Below are positions 18,850 through 26,369 of a DNA stretch of 64,000 bases, in pieces. The notes below the pieces were generated by a model. The model saw only the letters and a program-made list of their open reading frames with translations, was not told the DNA's origin and did not search any database. The stretch comes from Pontibacter virosus. Lineage in GTDB: Bacteria; Bacteroidota; Bacteroidia; Cytophagales; Hymenobacteraceae. Made by a program: the position numbers and the translations under genes. Location: NCBI RefSeq assembly GCF_003096355.1, contig NZ_QEKI01000009.1, positions 1-64,000 on the forward strand, in the 5' to 3' direction. Numbering within the stretch: the first letter of the stretch is position 1; each line of letters begins with the position of its first letter.

Positions 18850-19191
18850 TCAGACCGCCAGGCTCTTTTTCATAGAATCGATGCTGATGCCCAAATGCGA
18901 AGCATCATACGTGCACATACCGTCCTGAATCAGCAACAACTGGGGCGACTGGTGCTGTACCTGAAACACTTCCGCAATCTCGTTCGAAACCGGGCGGTAG
19001 CGCAAAAGGTCGAGGTAATAGGGCTTAATGTGGTCCACACTGGCACCGTCCCACTGGCGCTCCAGCCTGCTTTTAGCAGTGGAACTGATGGAACAGGCCG
19101 TGCTGTGTTTAAATATCACCACCGGGGTGTGCTTCGACTCTTCAAGTATGGTATCTAGCTGCTCTGCGCTTGTAAGCGGATGCCAATTCAT
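18850..19191 (-). CDS. ytxJ: YtxJ-type monothiol bacilliredoxin
   Basis: The start is taken as the ATG at 19191 (MNWHPLTSAEQLD), giving 113 residues, the usual size; the longer reading adds 32 basic residues and overlaps the next gene. The thioredoxin-like fold has a single active-site cysteine in the motif FKHSTACSISSTAK (C33), followed by the conserved DLLRYRPVSNEIAEVFQVQHQSPQ-type region. YtxJ proteins are linked to bacillithiol, removing it from protein thiols. The presence of ytxJ suggests that this organism makes bacillithiol; the biosynthesis genes are not in the window. Confidence 0.88.
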   Translation of the reverse strand: MNWHPLTSAEQLDTILEESKHTPVVIFKHSTACSISSTAKSRLERQWDGASVDHIKPYYLDLLRYRPVSNEIAEVFQVQHQSPQLLLIQDGMCTYDASHLGISIDSMKKSLAV

Positions 19192-19207
19192 TGCTATCTG
19201 ATTAGGT

Positions 19208-19564
19208 TTACTTCTCCTTCTTCCGGAAAAGCCTGAATTTCTTTTTCTCACGGTCAGCCGGGCCCTGCTGCACAGCATCGTTGGCACTCTGGTGCTTAGA
19301 CTTAAACAAACCCAACACCGGACGCTGCCGCACTTTGCCGGACTCCCCCTTCTTTAAGGTATAGGCCTCCATGTTCAGGTGGGTCTCCTTGTAAGTCGTT
19401 GCCTCTACCTGGTTCGCATCTCGCAGTGCCTTACGCATCAGGCGCCCGTGCTTATCTGTCATGGTATAGGTAATCTGAGCAAACGCAGGACTAACTGCCA
19501 AAAGCAGTACACCTGTTATTACCACCAAACGTTTCGTTTGTTTATCAAATCCCAGCTTCTTCAT
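19208..19564 (-). CDS. Small basic secreted protein of unknown function
   Basis: A 118-residue product with a signal peptide ending SPAFAQ. The mature part is strongly basic, with a C-terminal tail of clustered Lys/Arg (REKKKFRLFRKKEK). It includes MTDKHGRLMRKALRDANQVEA. No named family is recognised. It lies 16 bases upstream of ytxJ and 53 bases downstream of a small lipoprotein gene on the same strand, which suggests one operon. Confidence 0.6.
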   Translation of the reverse strand: MKKLGFDKQTKRLVVITGVLLLAVSPAFAQITYTMTDKHGRLMRKALRDANQVEATTYKETHLNMEAYTLKKGESGKVRQRPVLGLFKSKHQSANDAVQQGPADREKKKFRLFRKKEK

Positions 19565-19617
19565 AACAGCTTTCCGTCTACAGTTGTTATACTGAATTCG
19601 GGAATAGGGGTTGCTCC

Positions 19618-19824
19618 CTAAAAAATTCCCATTCGCTTCTTCTTCACACGTCCGTTCTTGTCCATTTTTACCCGCACTGCCTCAAGCCCGGAAGAATTCT
19701 TGCCTGACACCTTAGATGTTTTTCCAGGTTTTGGACAAGGTATTCCCTTGCGCTGGCAGCCCGTTCCGAATAGCAGTGCTATGCACAGCAGGCCTAGTAC
19801 CCAATATCTACTTTTCTGCATCAC
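19618..19824 (-). CDS. Small lipoprotein of unknown function
   Basis: A 68-residue product with a hydrophobic signal and lipobox FGTGC (C23 predicted lipidated), then a short, very basic mature peptide ending DKNGRVKKKRMGIF. This tail echoes the DKHGR and KKK runs of the next downstream protein, so the two may act together or derive from a common source. No family is recognised. It follows the E1 fusion gene and reads in the same direction. Confidence 0.6.
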   Translation of the reverse strand: MMQKSRYWVLGLLCIALLFGTGCQRKGIPCPKPGKTSKVSGKNSSGLEAVRVKMDKNGRVKKKRMGIF

Positions 19825-19856
19825 ACTGCAATATAAGTTTATCTAAGCTAATTTCC

Positions 19857-21836
19857 TTAAAACGCCATGATGCTCTCTACCTTCTCGCGCAGGCGCTGCT
19901 TCGGCAGGAACTCCTGCTCCAGCGGTGGCGCAAACGGCACGGCTGTATCCAGACTGGCAACCCGTGTTACCGGTCCGTCCAAAAGCTCGAAGCAATGCTC
20001 GCCGATCCAGGCCGCTATCTCGCCGCCTATGCCGCCGGTCATAGTGTCTTCGTGCAATACAATAACGCGGCCGGTGCGGGCCACGGTATGGCGCACGGCT
20101 TCTTTGTCCCAGGGCAGCAGCGAGCGCAGGTCGAGTATGTCGAAGCTGATGTCCGTCATCTCCTGTTGCAATTGCTTAGCCCAGTGCACACCCATGCCGT
20201 AGGTGATGATCGAAATGTCAGAGCCCTCAGCTACCAGCCTGGCTTTGCCGATCTCGACGGTATAGTAATCGTCCGGAATCTCCTGCGAGATGGAACGGTA
20301 GAGCAGCTTGTGCTCAAAGTACATCACCGGGTTCGGGTCTTCGATGGCCGCGTTCAGCAAACCTTTGGCGTCATATGGCGAAGACGGATACACGATCTTC
20401 AGACCCGGTGTATGGAAGAACCAGGCCTCGTTGCTCTGCGAGTGAAAAGGACCCGCTGCCGTACCGGCGCCTGTTGGCATCCGCACCACCACATCGGCAT
20501 TCTGGCCCCAGCGGTAATGGCTTTTGGCCAGGTTGTTCACGATCTGGCTGAAGCCGGCACTCACAAAATCTGCAAACTGCATCTCGACCATGCTCTTCTT
20601 GCCCTTCACCGACATACCCAAGCCTATACCTAGTATGGCCGATTCACAAAGCGGGGTGTTGCGCACGCGGTCTTTGCCGAACTGGTCGACGAAGCCTTCT
20701 GTTATTTTGAACACACCACCGTACTCGGCAATGTCCTGTCCCATTAGCACCAGTTCCGGGTAGCGCTCCATGCTCTGACGCAGGCCGTCTGAAATGGCGT
20801 CTACATAGCGCCGCTCGGTTTTAGCATCCGAAGCAGGTTTGATTACCTCTTGCTCGAAAGGACGGTACATGTCCTCCAGTTCCTCTTCGCGGTTGGCTTC
20901 CGGCATCGGTGTCGCAAAGGCAGTCTGCAGACCTTCCTCGATCTCAGCTTTGATCTCTTCGCGTATACCCTCGATGGCTTTTGGCGTCAGGATCACTTCG
21001 TCGAGCAGGTACTTTTCAAAGTTTTCCACCGGATCCTTCTTCGACCACTTCTCGAACAGTTCCTGCGGCACATACTTGGTGCCGCTGGCCTCTTCGTGCC
21101 CGCGCATGCGGAAGGTAATCGCCTCGATCAGCATCGGACGCGGGTTCTTGCGCATGCTGTAGGCAGCTTGTCGCACGGTGTCGTATACCTCTACAATGTT
21201 ATTGCCGTCGATCTGCAGGGCGTCTATACCATAGGCCGGACCTTTGTCAGTAAAATGCTTGAACTTAAACTGTTCGTTGCTTGGCGTGGAAAGTCCGTAG
21301 CCGTTGTTCTCGATCATGAAGATCACCGGCAGATTCCAGACAGCCGCCACGTTGAGGGCCTCGTGGAAATCGCCCTCAGAGGCACCACCGTCACCGCTAA
21401 ACACCAGCGCCACTTTCTCTTTGTTATCCAGCAAGTCAGCCAGAGCTATACCGTCGGCTACTGCCAACTGTGGACCTAGGTGTGAGATCATGCCCACGAT
21501 GTGGTGCTCATTGGAGCCAAAGTGGAAAGAGCGGTCACGGCCCTTCGTAAAACCGGTCTTCTTGCCCTGAAACTGCGCGAAGAGTCTATCCAACGGTACT
21601 TCACGGCTGGTGAACACGCCCAGGTTGCGGTGCAGCGGCAGAATGTACTCGTCTGACTCCAGCGCCATGGCCGAGCCTACGGAAATAGCCTCCTGGCCTA
21701 TACCTGAAAACCACTTGCTCACTTTGCCCTGGCGCAGCAGCACGAGCATGCGCTCCTCGATCATGCGGGGTTTCAGGATACCTTTATAGAGTGCGATCAG
21801 TTCGTCGTCAGAATATTCTTTGCGGTTATAATTCAT
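19857..21836 (-). CDS. 2-oxoacid (branched-chain type) dehydrogenase E1, fused alpha and beta subunits
   Basis: The 659-residue protein joins two subunits usually encoded separately. The alpha half (about 1-320) has the thiamine-diphosphate motif GDGGASEGDFHEALNVA ending at ENNGYG, with SRDRSFHFGS-like substrate-side residues (KGRDRSFHFGS). The beta half (about 335-659) has MGQDIAEYGGVFKITEGF, the ADFVSAGFSQIVNN region, the GAGTAAGPFHSQ loop and PYDAKGLL. Such alpha-beta fusions in Bacteroidota are annotated as branched-chain or general 2-oxoacid dehydrogenases; the substrate is inferred. The E2 and E3 partners are not in the window. lipA, which supplies the E2 cofactor, lies 2 kb downstream. 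Confidence 0.9.
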   Translation of the reverse strand: MNYNRKEYSDDELIALYKGILKPRMIEERMLVLLRQGKVSKWFSGIGQEAISVGSAMALESDEYILPLHRNLGVFTSREVPLDRLFAQFQGKKTGFTKGRDRSFHFGSNEHHIVGMISHLGPQLAVADGIALADLLDNKEKVALVFSGDGGASEGDFHEALNVAAVWNLPVIFMIENNGYGLSTPSNEQFKFKHFTDKGPAYGIDALQIDGNNIVEVYDTVRQAAYSMRKNPRPMLIEAITFRMRGHEEASGTKYVPQELFEKWSKKDPVENFEKYLLDEVILTPKAIEGIREEIKAEIEEGLQTAFATPMPEANREEELEDMYRPFEQEVIKPASDAKTERRYVDAISDGLRQSMERYPELVLMGQDIAEYGGVFKITEGFVDQFGKDRVRNTPLCESAILGIGLGMSVKGKKSMVEMQFADFVSAGFSQIVNNLAKSHYRWGQNADVVVRMPTGAGTAAGPFHSQSNEAWFFHTPGLKIVYPSSPYDAKGLLNAAIEDPNPVMYFEHKLLYRSISQEIPDDYYTVEIGKARLVAEGSDISIITYGMGVHWAKQLQQEMTDISFDILDLRSLLPWDKEAVRHTVARTGRVIVLHEDTMTGGIGGEIAAWIGEHCFELLDGPVTRVASLDTAVPFAPPLEQEFLPKQRLREKVESIMAF

Positions 21837-22133
21837 CTTATTGAGAAGAAAATTCGTTGTGGTATGGCAGCATAACGTTTGCTTTGGCTGCCCATTATGG
21901 TGCTAATTTATAAATTTGTTCGGTACTTCGTGCCTTCCCGGCCCCAGCATACGCAACAAGCGGCAACCGAAAGCCCGTAAAGAAAGCAAAAGCTACAGAA
22001 AACCTGTCAGGCCTGCAAATGTTTGCCGGTTTTGATTGAACAGCGCACAAGGTATACCTGTTGAAAAAGAAATGACAGGAAAGAAATCAGGCAAAGGTAA
22101 CACAGGTTGCCGCCCTTTAAAGAGAAGAAGATT

Positions 22134-23399
22134 ATGATACATTTCGAGGAATTTACGCTGGATAACGGCCTGCGTGTGATCGTGCACGAAGACCATACCT
22201 CTCCCATGGCCGTGTTGAACGTGCTTTATGACGTGGGCTCCCGTGACGAGGTAGAGCAGCACACCGGCTTTGCGCACTTGTTTGAGCACCTGATGTTCAG
22301 CGGTTCCAAAAACATACCGGTATACGACGAGCCCCTACAGCGCGTGGGCGGCGAAAACAACGCCTTCACCAGTCCCGACATCACCAACTATTACCTGTCG
22401 CTGCCGGCCCAGAACATAGAGACCGGTTTCTGGCTCGAGTCGGACCGCATGCTAGATCTGGCTTTCAGCGATCACGGCTTGGAAGTGCAGCGCAAGGTAG
22501 TCGTAGAGGAATTCAAGCAGAACTACCTGAACCAGCCTTACGGCGACGTGTGGCTGAAGCTTCGCCCGCTGGCCTATGAACAGCATCCTTATAAGTGGGC
22601 GACCATTGGAAAAGAGATCGCGCACATCGAAGACGCTACCATGGACATCGTGAAAGCGTTCCACAGGAAACATTACTCCCCGAGCAATGCCATACTGGTG
22701 GTGGCCGGCAACGTGACGTTTGACAAGGCGAAGGAGCTGACCGAAAAATGGTTCGGCCCTATACCTGCCGGCGAGAAGTATGAGCGCGCTATACCTCATG
22801 AGCCGAAGCAGCAGGCTCCGCGTGTGCTCGAAACCAGCGCTGATGTACCGCTAAGCGCCATCTACAAGGCCTACCACATGCCGCACCGCAACCACGAAGA
22901 CTACTATGCCGTCGACCTGATTAGCGACATACTGGGCCGTGGCAAATCCTCGCGCCTGTACGAGCAGTTGGTGAAAGAGCAGAAACTGTTCAACTCCGTC
23001 TCTGCCTCCGTGACGGGTTCCATCGAGCCGGGCTTGCTCATCATCCAGGGCAAACTCAACGAGGGCGTGGACCTGCAGGAAGCCAACGCCGCCATCGAGG
23101 CGATCAATAAAGAACTGATGGAGCAGCTAGTGGACGAAGAAGAGCTGAACAAAGTAAAGAACCAAGCTGAAACCTCGCTGGTGTTCTCTGAGATCGAACT
23201 CCTGAACCGCGCCATGAACCTGGCATACGGCAAGCTGCTCGGCGACGCGAACTTCGTGAACACCGAGGGCGAAAAGATACAGGCCGTCACCCCGCAGGAC
23301 ATCCTGCGCTGCGCCAAGCAGGTGCTCGACCCGAACAACTGCTCCACCTTACTTTATAAAGCCGAAAAGAAAGAGCAACCGGCAGAGCAAGAAGCTTAG
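22134..23399 (+). CDS. M16 family zinc peptidase
   Basis: The start is the ATG at 22134 after a purine-rich AAGAGAAGAAG, giving 421 residues; nine upstream codons were dropped. The inverted zinc motif HxxEH is intact (H48-L-F-E51-H52 in GFAHLFEHLMFSGS) and a third ligand is likely near E125 (VVVEEFKQNY). An intact motif marks this as an active single-unit protease of the processing-peptidase class; M16 proteins often come as pairs of one active and one inactive subunit, but no partner is adjacent. There is no signal peptide, so it is probably cytoplasmic. It is divergent from the E1 fusion across about 300 bases and ends at a strong terminator. Confidence 0.93.
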   Translation: MIHFEEFTLDNGLRVIVHEDHTSPMAVLNVLYDVGSRDEVEQHTGFAHLFEHLMFSGSKNIPVYDEPLQRVGGENNAFTSPDITNYYLSLPAQNIETGFWLESDRMLDLAFSDHGLEVQRKVVVEEFKQNYLNQPYGDVWLKLRPLAYEQHPYKWATIGKEIAHIEDATMDIVKAFHRKHYSPSNAILVVAGNVTFDKAKELTEKWFGPIPAGEKYERAIPHEPKQQAPRVLETSADVPLSAIYKAYHMPHRNHEDYYAVDLISDILGRGKSSRLYEQLVKEQKLFNSVSASVTGSIEPGLLIIQGKLNEGVDLQEANAAIEAINKELMEQLVDEEELNKVKNQAETSLVFSEIELLNRAMNLAYGKLLGDANFVNTEGEKIQAVTPQDILRCAKQVLDPNNCSTLLYKAEKKEQPAEQEA

Positions 23400-23428
23400 G
23401 CAAGGTATAGCCCCGGTTTGAGATATTT

Positions 23429-23467
23429 AAAAAAGCGACTACCGGTCATCTGGTAGTCGCTTTTTTA
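23429..23467 (+). terminator. Rho-independent terminator of the M16 peptidase gene
   Basis: A 9-bp perfect stem (GCGACTACC with GGTAGTCGC) is flanked by A and T runs that extend the pairing to 15 bp. It starts about 30 bases after the stop. Confidence 0.88.
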
Positions 23468-23567
23468 TTCCCGTAAATTTGCAAAAAACACTATCCCTTC
23501 AGATTTCCTTCAAAATCGCCCTGTACTTTAGGTATAAGTAATTATTTTAAACATAAAACTTAATACC

Positions 23568-24020
23568 ATGAGAGCAACCGCTTTTGCATTTCTATTGATG
23601 ACCGGGACCTTGTTATCTTGCGATAGCAACGATGATGACATGAAGGTAGATGACGTGCCCGCCACTGTACGAGAGGCTCTGTTAAGCAGCTTTCCGAACG
23701 CCACAAGTATAGACTGGGAGAAAAAGGGAGAGGACTTTGAAGCCGATTTTGATATAGATAGAGTGGATTACAACGCTATGATCAATGCATCGGGCACTAT
23801 GATAAAACATAAATACGATATACCTGAAACCGAGCTTCCAGAAGCAATCCGAACCACTATCAGTCAGAATTACGCTGAGCATAAGATAGACGACCCGGAG
23901 GTGCTGGTACAGAACGGCGACACCCTGTATCAGGTAGAACTTGACCATACCACCAGCGCGGACGAGAAACTTGTCTTCTCCAGCGATGGCCAGCAAATAG
24001 ACCAGGCTTACTGGGACTAA
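23568..24020 (+). CDS. PepSY-like lipoprotein, copy 1
   Basis: A 150-residue product with a lipobox-like LLSC (C18). The mature part has two PepSY-like beta-lactamase-inhibitor-type halves: VPATVREALLSSFPNATSIDWEKKG at about 29-53 and LPEAIRTTISQNYAEHKI at about 97-114, ending in DGQQIDQAYWD. Such domains occur in periplasmic proteins of Bacteroidota; their role is unknown. A paralogue follows on the same strand, but a terminator lies between the two. Confidence 0.75.
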   Translation: MRATAFAFLLMTGTLLSCDSNDDDMKVDDVPATVREALLSSFPNATSIDWEKKGEDFEADFDIDRVDYNAMINASGTMIKHKYDIPETELPEAIRTTISQNYAEHKIDDPEVLVQNGDTLYQVELDHTTSADEKLVFSSDGQQIDQAYWD

Positions 24021-24040
24021 TTACTTGCAGATTGCATTTA

Positions 24041-24074
24041 AAAGGCTGGAGCACATTGCTTCAGCTTTTTTTTC
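24041..24074 (+). terminator. Terminator between the two PepSY-like genes
   Basis: An 8-bp stem with one G-T pair (24045-24052 with 24058-24065) is followed by eight Ts. It lies about 25 bases after the stop, so the two paralogues are probably transcribed separately. Confidence 0.8.
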
Positions 24075-24231
24075 TAATCAGCTGCTGCCTGTCCGTTTAT
24101 TTTTTCCTCACTAATTGCAGCGCATATCCTTTCCATTAGAATTATAATTTGTTAACTTTTCTACAAATTATCTTCAGATTTACTTTGTAACCTTAGGCCT
24201 TCATCACTTACTTGTCCTTTATAGCCTACTT

Positions 24232-24675
24232 ATGAAGCAGCAACTGATCGTCACCATTATTCTCTCTGCAGGACTTCTGACTTCCTGTGATGATGACGTA
24301 ATGCCGGAGAAAGTGCCGCTGGAAGTGCGTCAAAACTTGCTTGCCACATTCCCGCTTGCCTTCGATATTGAATGGGAGAAAAGCGGTAAGGACTTCGAGG
24401 CTGACTTTACGGTGCATGCTGCTGAACATAGCGCCCTTTTCCAGCATTCAGGAGAACTGACACAATACAAGCGGGCTATACCTTTAGCAGAGCTGCCCGA
24501 AGTTGTTGCTAATTCTATCGCCAAAATCCACCCAAATTATAGGATTGAGGGAGTTGAGATGTGCGTAAAAAGCAATACCATTTATTATCAGGTCGTACTT
24601 AAAAGCAGAACGGCAGAGCTTGAAGTTGTTTTCGCTGCAGATGGCCAGCAACTACAACAACCGCATTGGGACTGA
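24232..24675 (+). CDS. PepSY-like lipoprotein, copy 2
   Basis: A 147-residue paralogue of the preceding gene, with signal and lipobox LTSC (C19). It shares the VPLEVRQNLLATFPLAFDIEWEKSGKDFEADF block, a LPEVVANSIAKIHPNYRI helix and the ending ADGQQLQQPHWD. The two copies differ clearly at the residue level, so the duplication is not recent. Function unknown. Confidence 0.75.
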   Translation: MKQQLIVTIILSAGLLTSCDDDVMPEKVPLEVRQNLLATFPLAFDIEWEKSGKDFEADFTVHAAEHSALFQHSGELTQYKRAIPLAELPEVVANSIAKIHPNYRIEGVEMCVKSNTIYYQVVLKSRTAELEVVFAADGQQLQQPHWD

Positions 24676-24739
24676 TACACATCATACTTTCTGAGCAAAA
24701 GGCATACTACTAATACATTGCAACTTTTCAGGCACAACA

Positions 24740-24770
24740 TTTGTATATACAAACAACGTGTTTAACTTTG
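24740..24770 (+). promoter_or_regulatory. marR promoter overlapped by a palindromic operator
   Basis: TTTGTATATACAAA (24740-24753) is a perfect 14-bp palindrome. Its left TTTG also serves as the -33 element: a consensus -7 box TAACTTTG lies at 24763-24770, with a 19-base spacing. A MarR dimer bound here would block RNA polymerase, so autorepression is the simplest reading. A near copy lies before the next gene. Confidence 0.7.
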
Positions 24771-24786
24771 CACCTACAATCAGCCT

Positions 24787-25236
24787 ATGCGAATAGAAGA
24801 CGAAATACAGCAGAAAGACTTCAAAGACGATCATCGTCGGATGGTGGTGAATCTGTTGTTTACAAACAATTGGCTGAATCAGCAGTTTATACCTTTCTTT
24901 AAGCAGTTTGGACTCACGCTGCAGCAGCATAATGTGCTCAGCATTGTGCGTGGGCAGCAACCGAAGCCCGTTTGCTTTGGAGAAGTGCAGGAACGCATGG
25001 TCGATCGCAACTCCAATGTAACCCGCCTTGTGGACAAGCTGATCGAGAAAGGCTATGTGACACGCGACATCTGCCAGGCCAACCGCCGCATGATCGAGTT
25101 AAGACTGACTCCAAAGGGAACGGATCTGCTAAATCAGATAGACGAGCAAATGCCCAGCTTCTTTCAGCGCTTCCATAACCTGACGCAGGAGGAGGCCGTT
25201 TTAGTGAGCAAACTACTCGACAAGCTCAGAGGCTGA
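24787..25236 (+). CDS. MarR family transcriptional regulator
   Basis: The 149-residue protein has the MarR winged-helix layout: N-terminal dimerisation helix, recognition helix region QERMVDRNSNVTRLVDKLIEKGYV and wing RMIELRLTPKGTDLL. No cysteine pattern typical of an OhrR sensor is clear, though one Cys (KPVCFGEV) and another in the wing region (CQANRR) could sense electrophiles. The gene is preceded by a palindromic site and followed, 59 bases on, by an aldo-keto reductase gene with a similar site, then an Old Yellow Enzyme. It probably represses itself and the reductase, perhaps in response to reactive carbonyls. Confidence 0.88.
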   Translation: MRIEDEIQQKDFKDDHRRMVVNLLFTNNWLNQQFIPFFKQFGLTLQQHNVLSIVRGQQPKPVCFGEVQERMVDRNSNVTRLVDKLIEKGYVTRDICQANRRMIELRLTPKGTDLLNQIDEQMPSFFQRFHNLTQEEAVLVSKLLDKLRG

Positions 25237-25255
25237 GCTATTTTTTTATACTAAT

Positions 25256-25271
25256 ATTTGTATACACAAAT
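25256..25271 (+). promoter_or_regulatory. Second MarR-type operator, before the aldo-keto reductase gene
   Basis: ATTTGTATACACAAAT is a 16-bp palindrome with one mismatched pair, closely similar to the site before marR. It lies 24 bases before the reductase ATG. No clean -7 box is seen at the usual distance, so repression by blocking elongation or an unusual promoter is possible. Confidence 0.6.
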
Positions 25272-25295
25272 AATGTACGAACTGAAATTATACCT

Positions 25296-26114
25296 ATGAA
25301 GAACATCACCATAAAAAATGCTATTATACCTGCTCTTGGGCTAGGCACTTTTCAATTACAAAATGAACTGGCCCGCAAAATTACAGCCGCTGCCATCTCA
25401 GAAGGCTACCGCCACATCGACACGGCCCAGATTTACCAGAACGAGGCAGGCGTTGGAGCAGCCATCAAAGACGCAGGTATAGACCGCAACGAGATTTTCC
25501 TGACCACGAAAGTTTTTCGGGAAAGTCTAGCTAAGAAGGATTTCATGCCTTCTGTTGAAGAAAGCCTGCGCAAGCTCAAAACCGACTACGTGGACCTCTT
25601 GCTGATCCATTGGCCAAACCGCAACGTGCCCGTGGCTGAGTACATGGACCAGCTAATGGAAGCCCAGCAAAAAGGCTACACCAAACACATCGGTGTGAGC
25701 AACCACCCTATCGCCCTCCTCGACGAGGTGCTGGCTACCGGCGCCGACATCATCACCAATCAAGTGGAGTACCATCCGCTAATCAACCAAACGAAGCTCT
25801 ATACCTATCTGCGCGAGCATGGCATTTCGCTGACGGCCTACAGCCCGATCGCGCAAGGCAAAGTGATCGGCAACCCTGTCTTGAAAGAGATAGGCGAAAA
25901 GTACGGCAAGAGCGAGGTGCAGGTATCGCTGCGCTGGCTCGTGCAGCAGGACGGCGTGATGGCTATACCCAGAACTTCCAAAGTGGAGCGCCTGAAAGAC
26001 AACCTGAACATTTTCGACTTTGAGCTGTCAGCAGATGACGTCGCCCAGATCGACCAACTGAAAAAGGACAACCAACGGGTGGTCAATCCGCCCTTCGCTC
26101 CGGACTGGGACTAG
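25296..26114 (+). CDS. Aldo-keto reductase
   Basis: An NADPH-dependent TIM-barrel reductase of 272 residues. The catalytic tetrad is complete: D42 and Y47 (HIDTAQIYQNE), K72 (LTTKVF) and H105 (LLIHWPN). The NADPH pocket motif is present late in the chain (IPRTSKVERLKDN). It resembles 2,5-diketo-gluconate reductase/YvgN-type enzymes that detoxify aldehydes and methylglyoxal; the substrate is not known here. Control by the adjacent MarR protein is likely given the shared palindrome. A purine-rich 3' stretch follows the stop codon. Confidence 0.92.
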   Translation: MKNITIKNAIIPALGLGTFQLQNELARKITAAAISEGYRHIDTAQIYQNEAGVGAAIKDAGIDRNEIFLTTKVFRESLAKKDFMPSVEESLRKLKTDYVDLLLIHWPNRNVPVAEYMDQLMEAQQKGYTKHIGVSNHPIALLDEVLATGADIITNQVEYHPLINQTKLYTYLREHGISLTAYSPIAQGKVIGNPVLKEIGEKYGKSEVQVSLRWLVQQDGVMAIPRTSKVERLKDNLNIFDFELSADDVAQIDQLKKDNQRVVNPPFAPDWD

Positions 26115-26152
26115 GAAGTTAGAAATTTTGGAAGGTAGAAAGTTAAAAATTA
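26112..26152 (+). repeat. Purine-rich element directly after the AKR stop codon
   Basis: From the TAG stop onward the sense strand runs through AGTTAGAAATTTTGG and GGTAGAAAGTTAAAAAT. It closely resembles the stretch following the NHL gene at 43141-43167 and, less closely, that after the serine dehydratase gene at 36712-36758. Function unknown. Confidence 0.5.
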
Positions 26153-26186
26153 TAGCCCTTGCTCGCCAGAGGCGAGCAAGGGCTAT
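26152..26186. repeat. 16-bp perfect hairpin, REP-like
   Basis: ATAGCCCTTGCTCGCC and its exact complement are separated only by AGA. There is no T run on the plus strand. The GCCAGAGGC core recurs in the hairpin at 31983-31997, suggesting a dispersed REP-type element, though a terminator role for the AKR gene is possible. Confidence 0.6.
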
Positions 26187-26237
26187 CTGGCGGACTCTGA
26201 CTGCTAGTGTTTGTGCTCTGGTATCGTACCGAATGCT

Positions 26238-26318
26238 ATTTCGGATTTCTCAATCCGAAATCTAACTGTTGCGGATTTGTAACCCGCGTTTTACATGGCA
26301 CGGGGATTAGGGAATCCC
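26238..26318. repeat. Three successive GGATT/AATCC hairpins
   Basis: The arms are ATTTCGGATT/AATCCGAAAT (26238-26247 with 26252-26261), an imperfect GCGGATT...CCCGC (26271-26287) and GGGATT/AATCCC (26303-26308 with 26313-26318). All three share a GGATT arm. This looks like a compact mobile or REP-type repeat cluster between the AKR and Old Yellow Enzyme genes; no transposase is nearby. Confidence 0.5.
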
Positions 26319-26369
26319 TGACTTACCCAAATCATGAACCCAACAATTTAACAATCAACAATTAATCAT

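Noticed and set aside
19716-20633. 305-codon open frame on the plus strand opposite the E1 fusion
   Set aside because: It lies entirely antisense to a gene with clear thiamine-enzyme motifs, and its translation has no domain or signal features.
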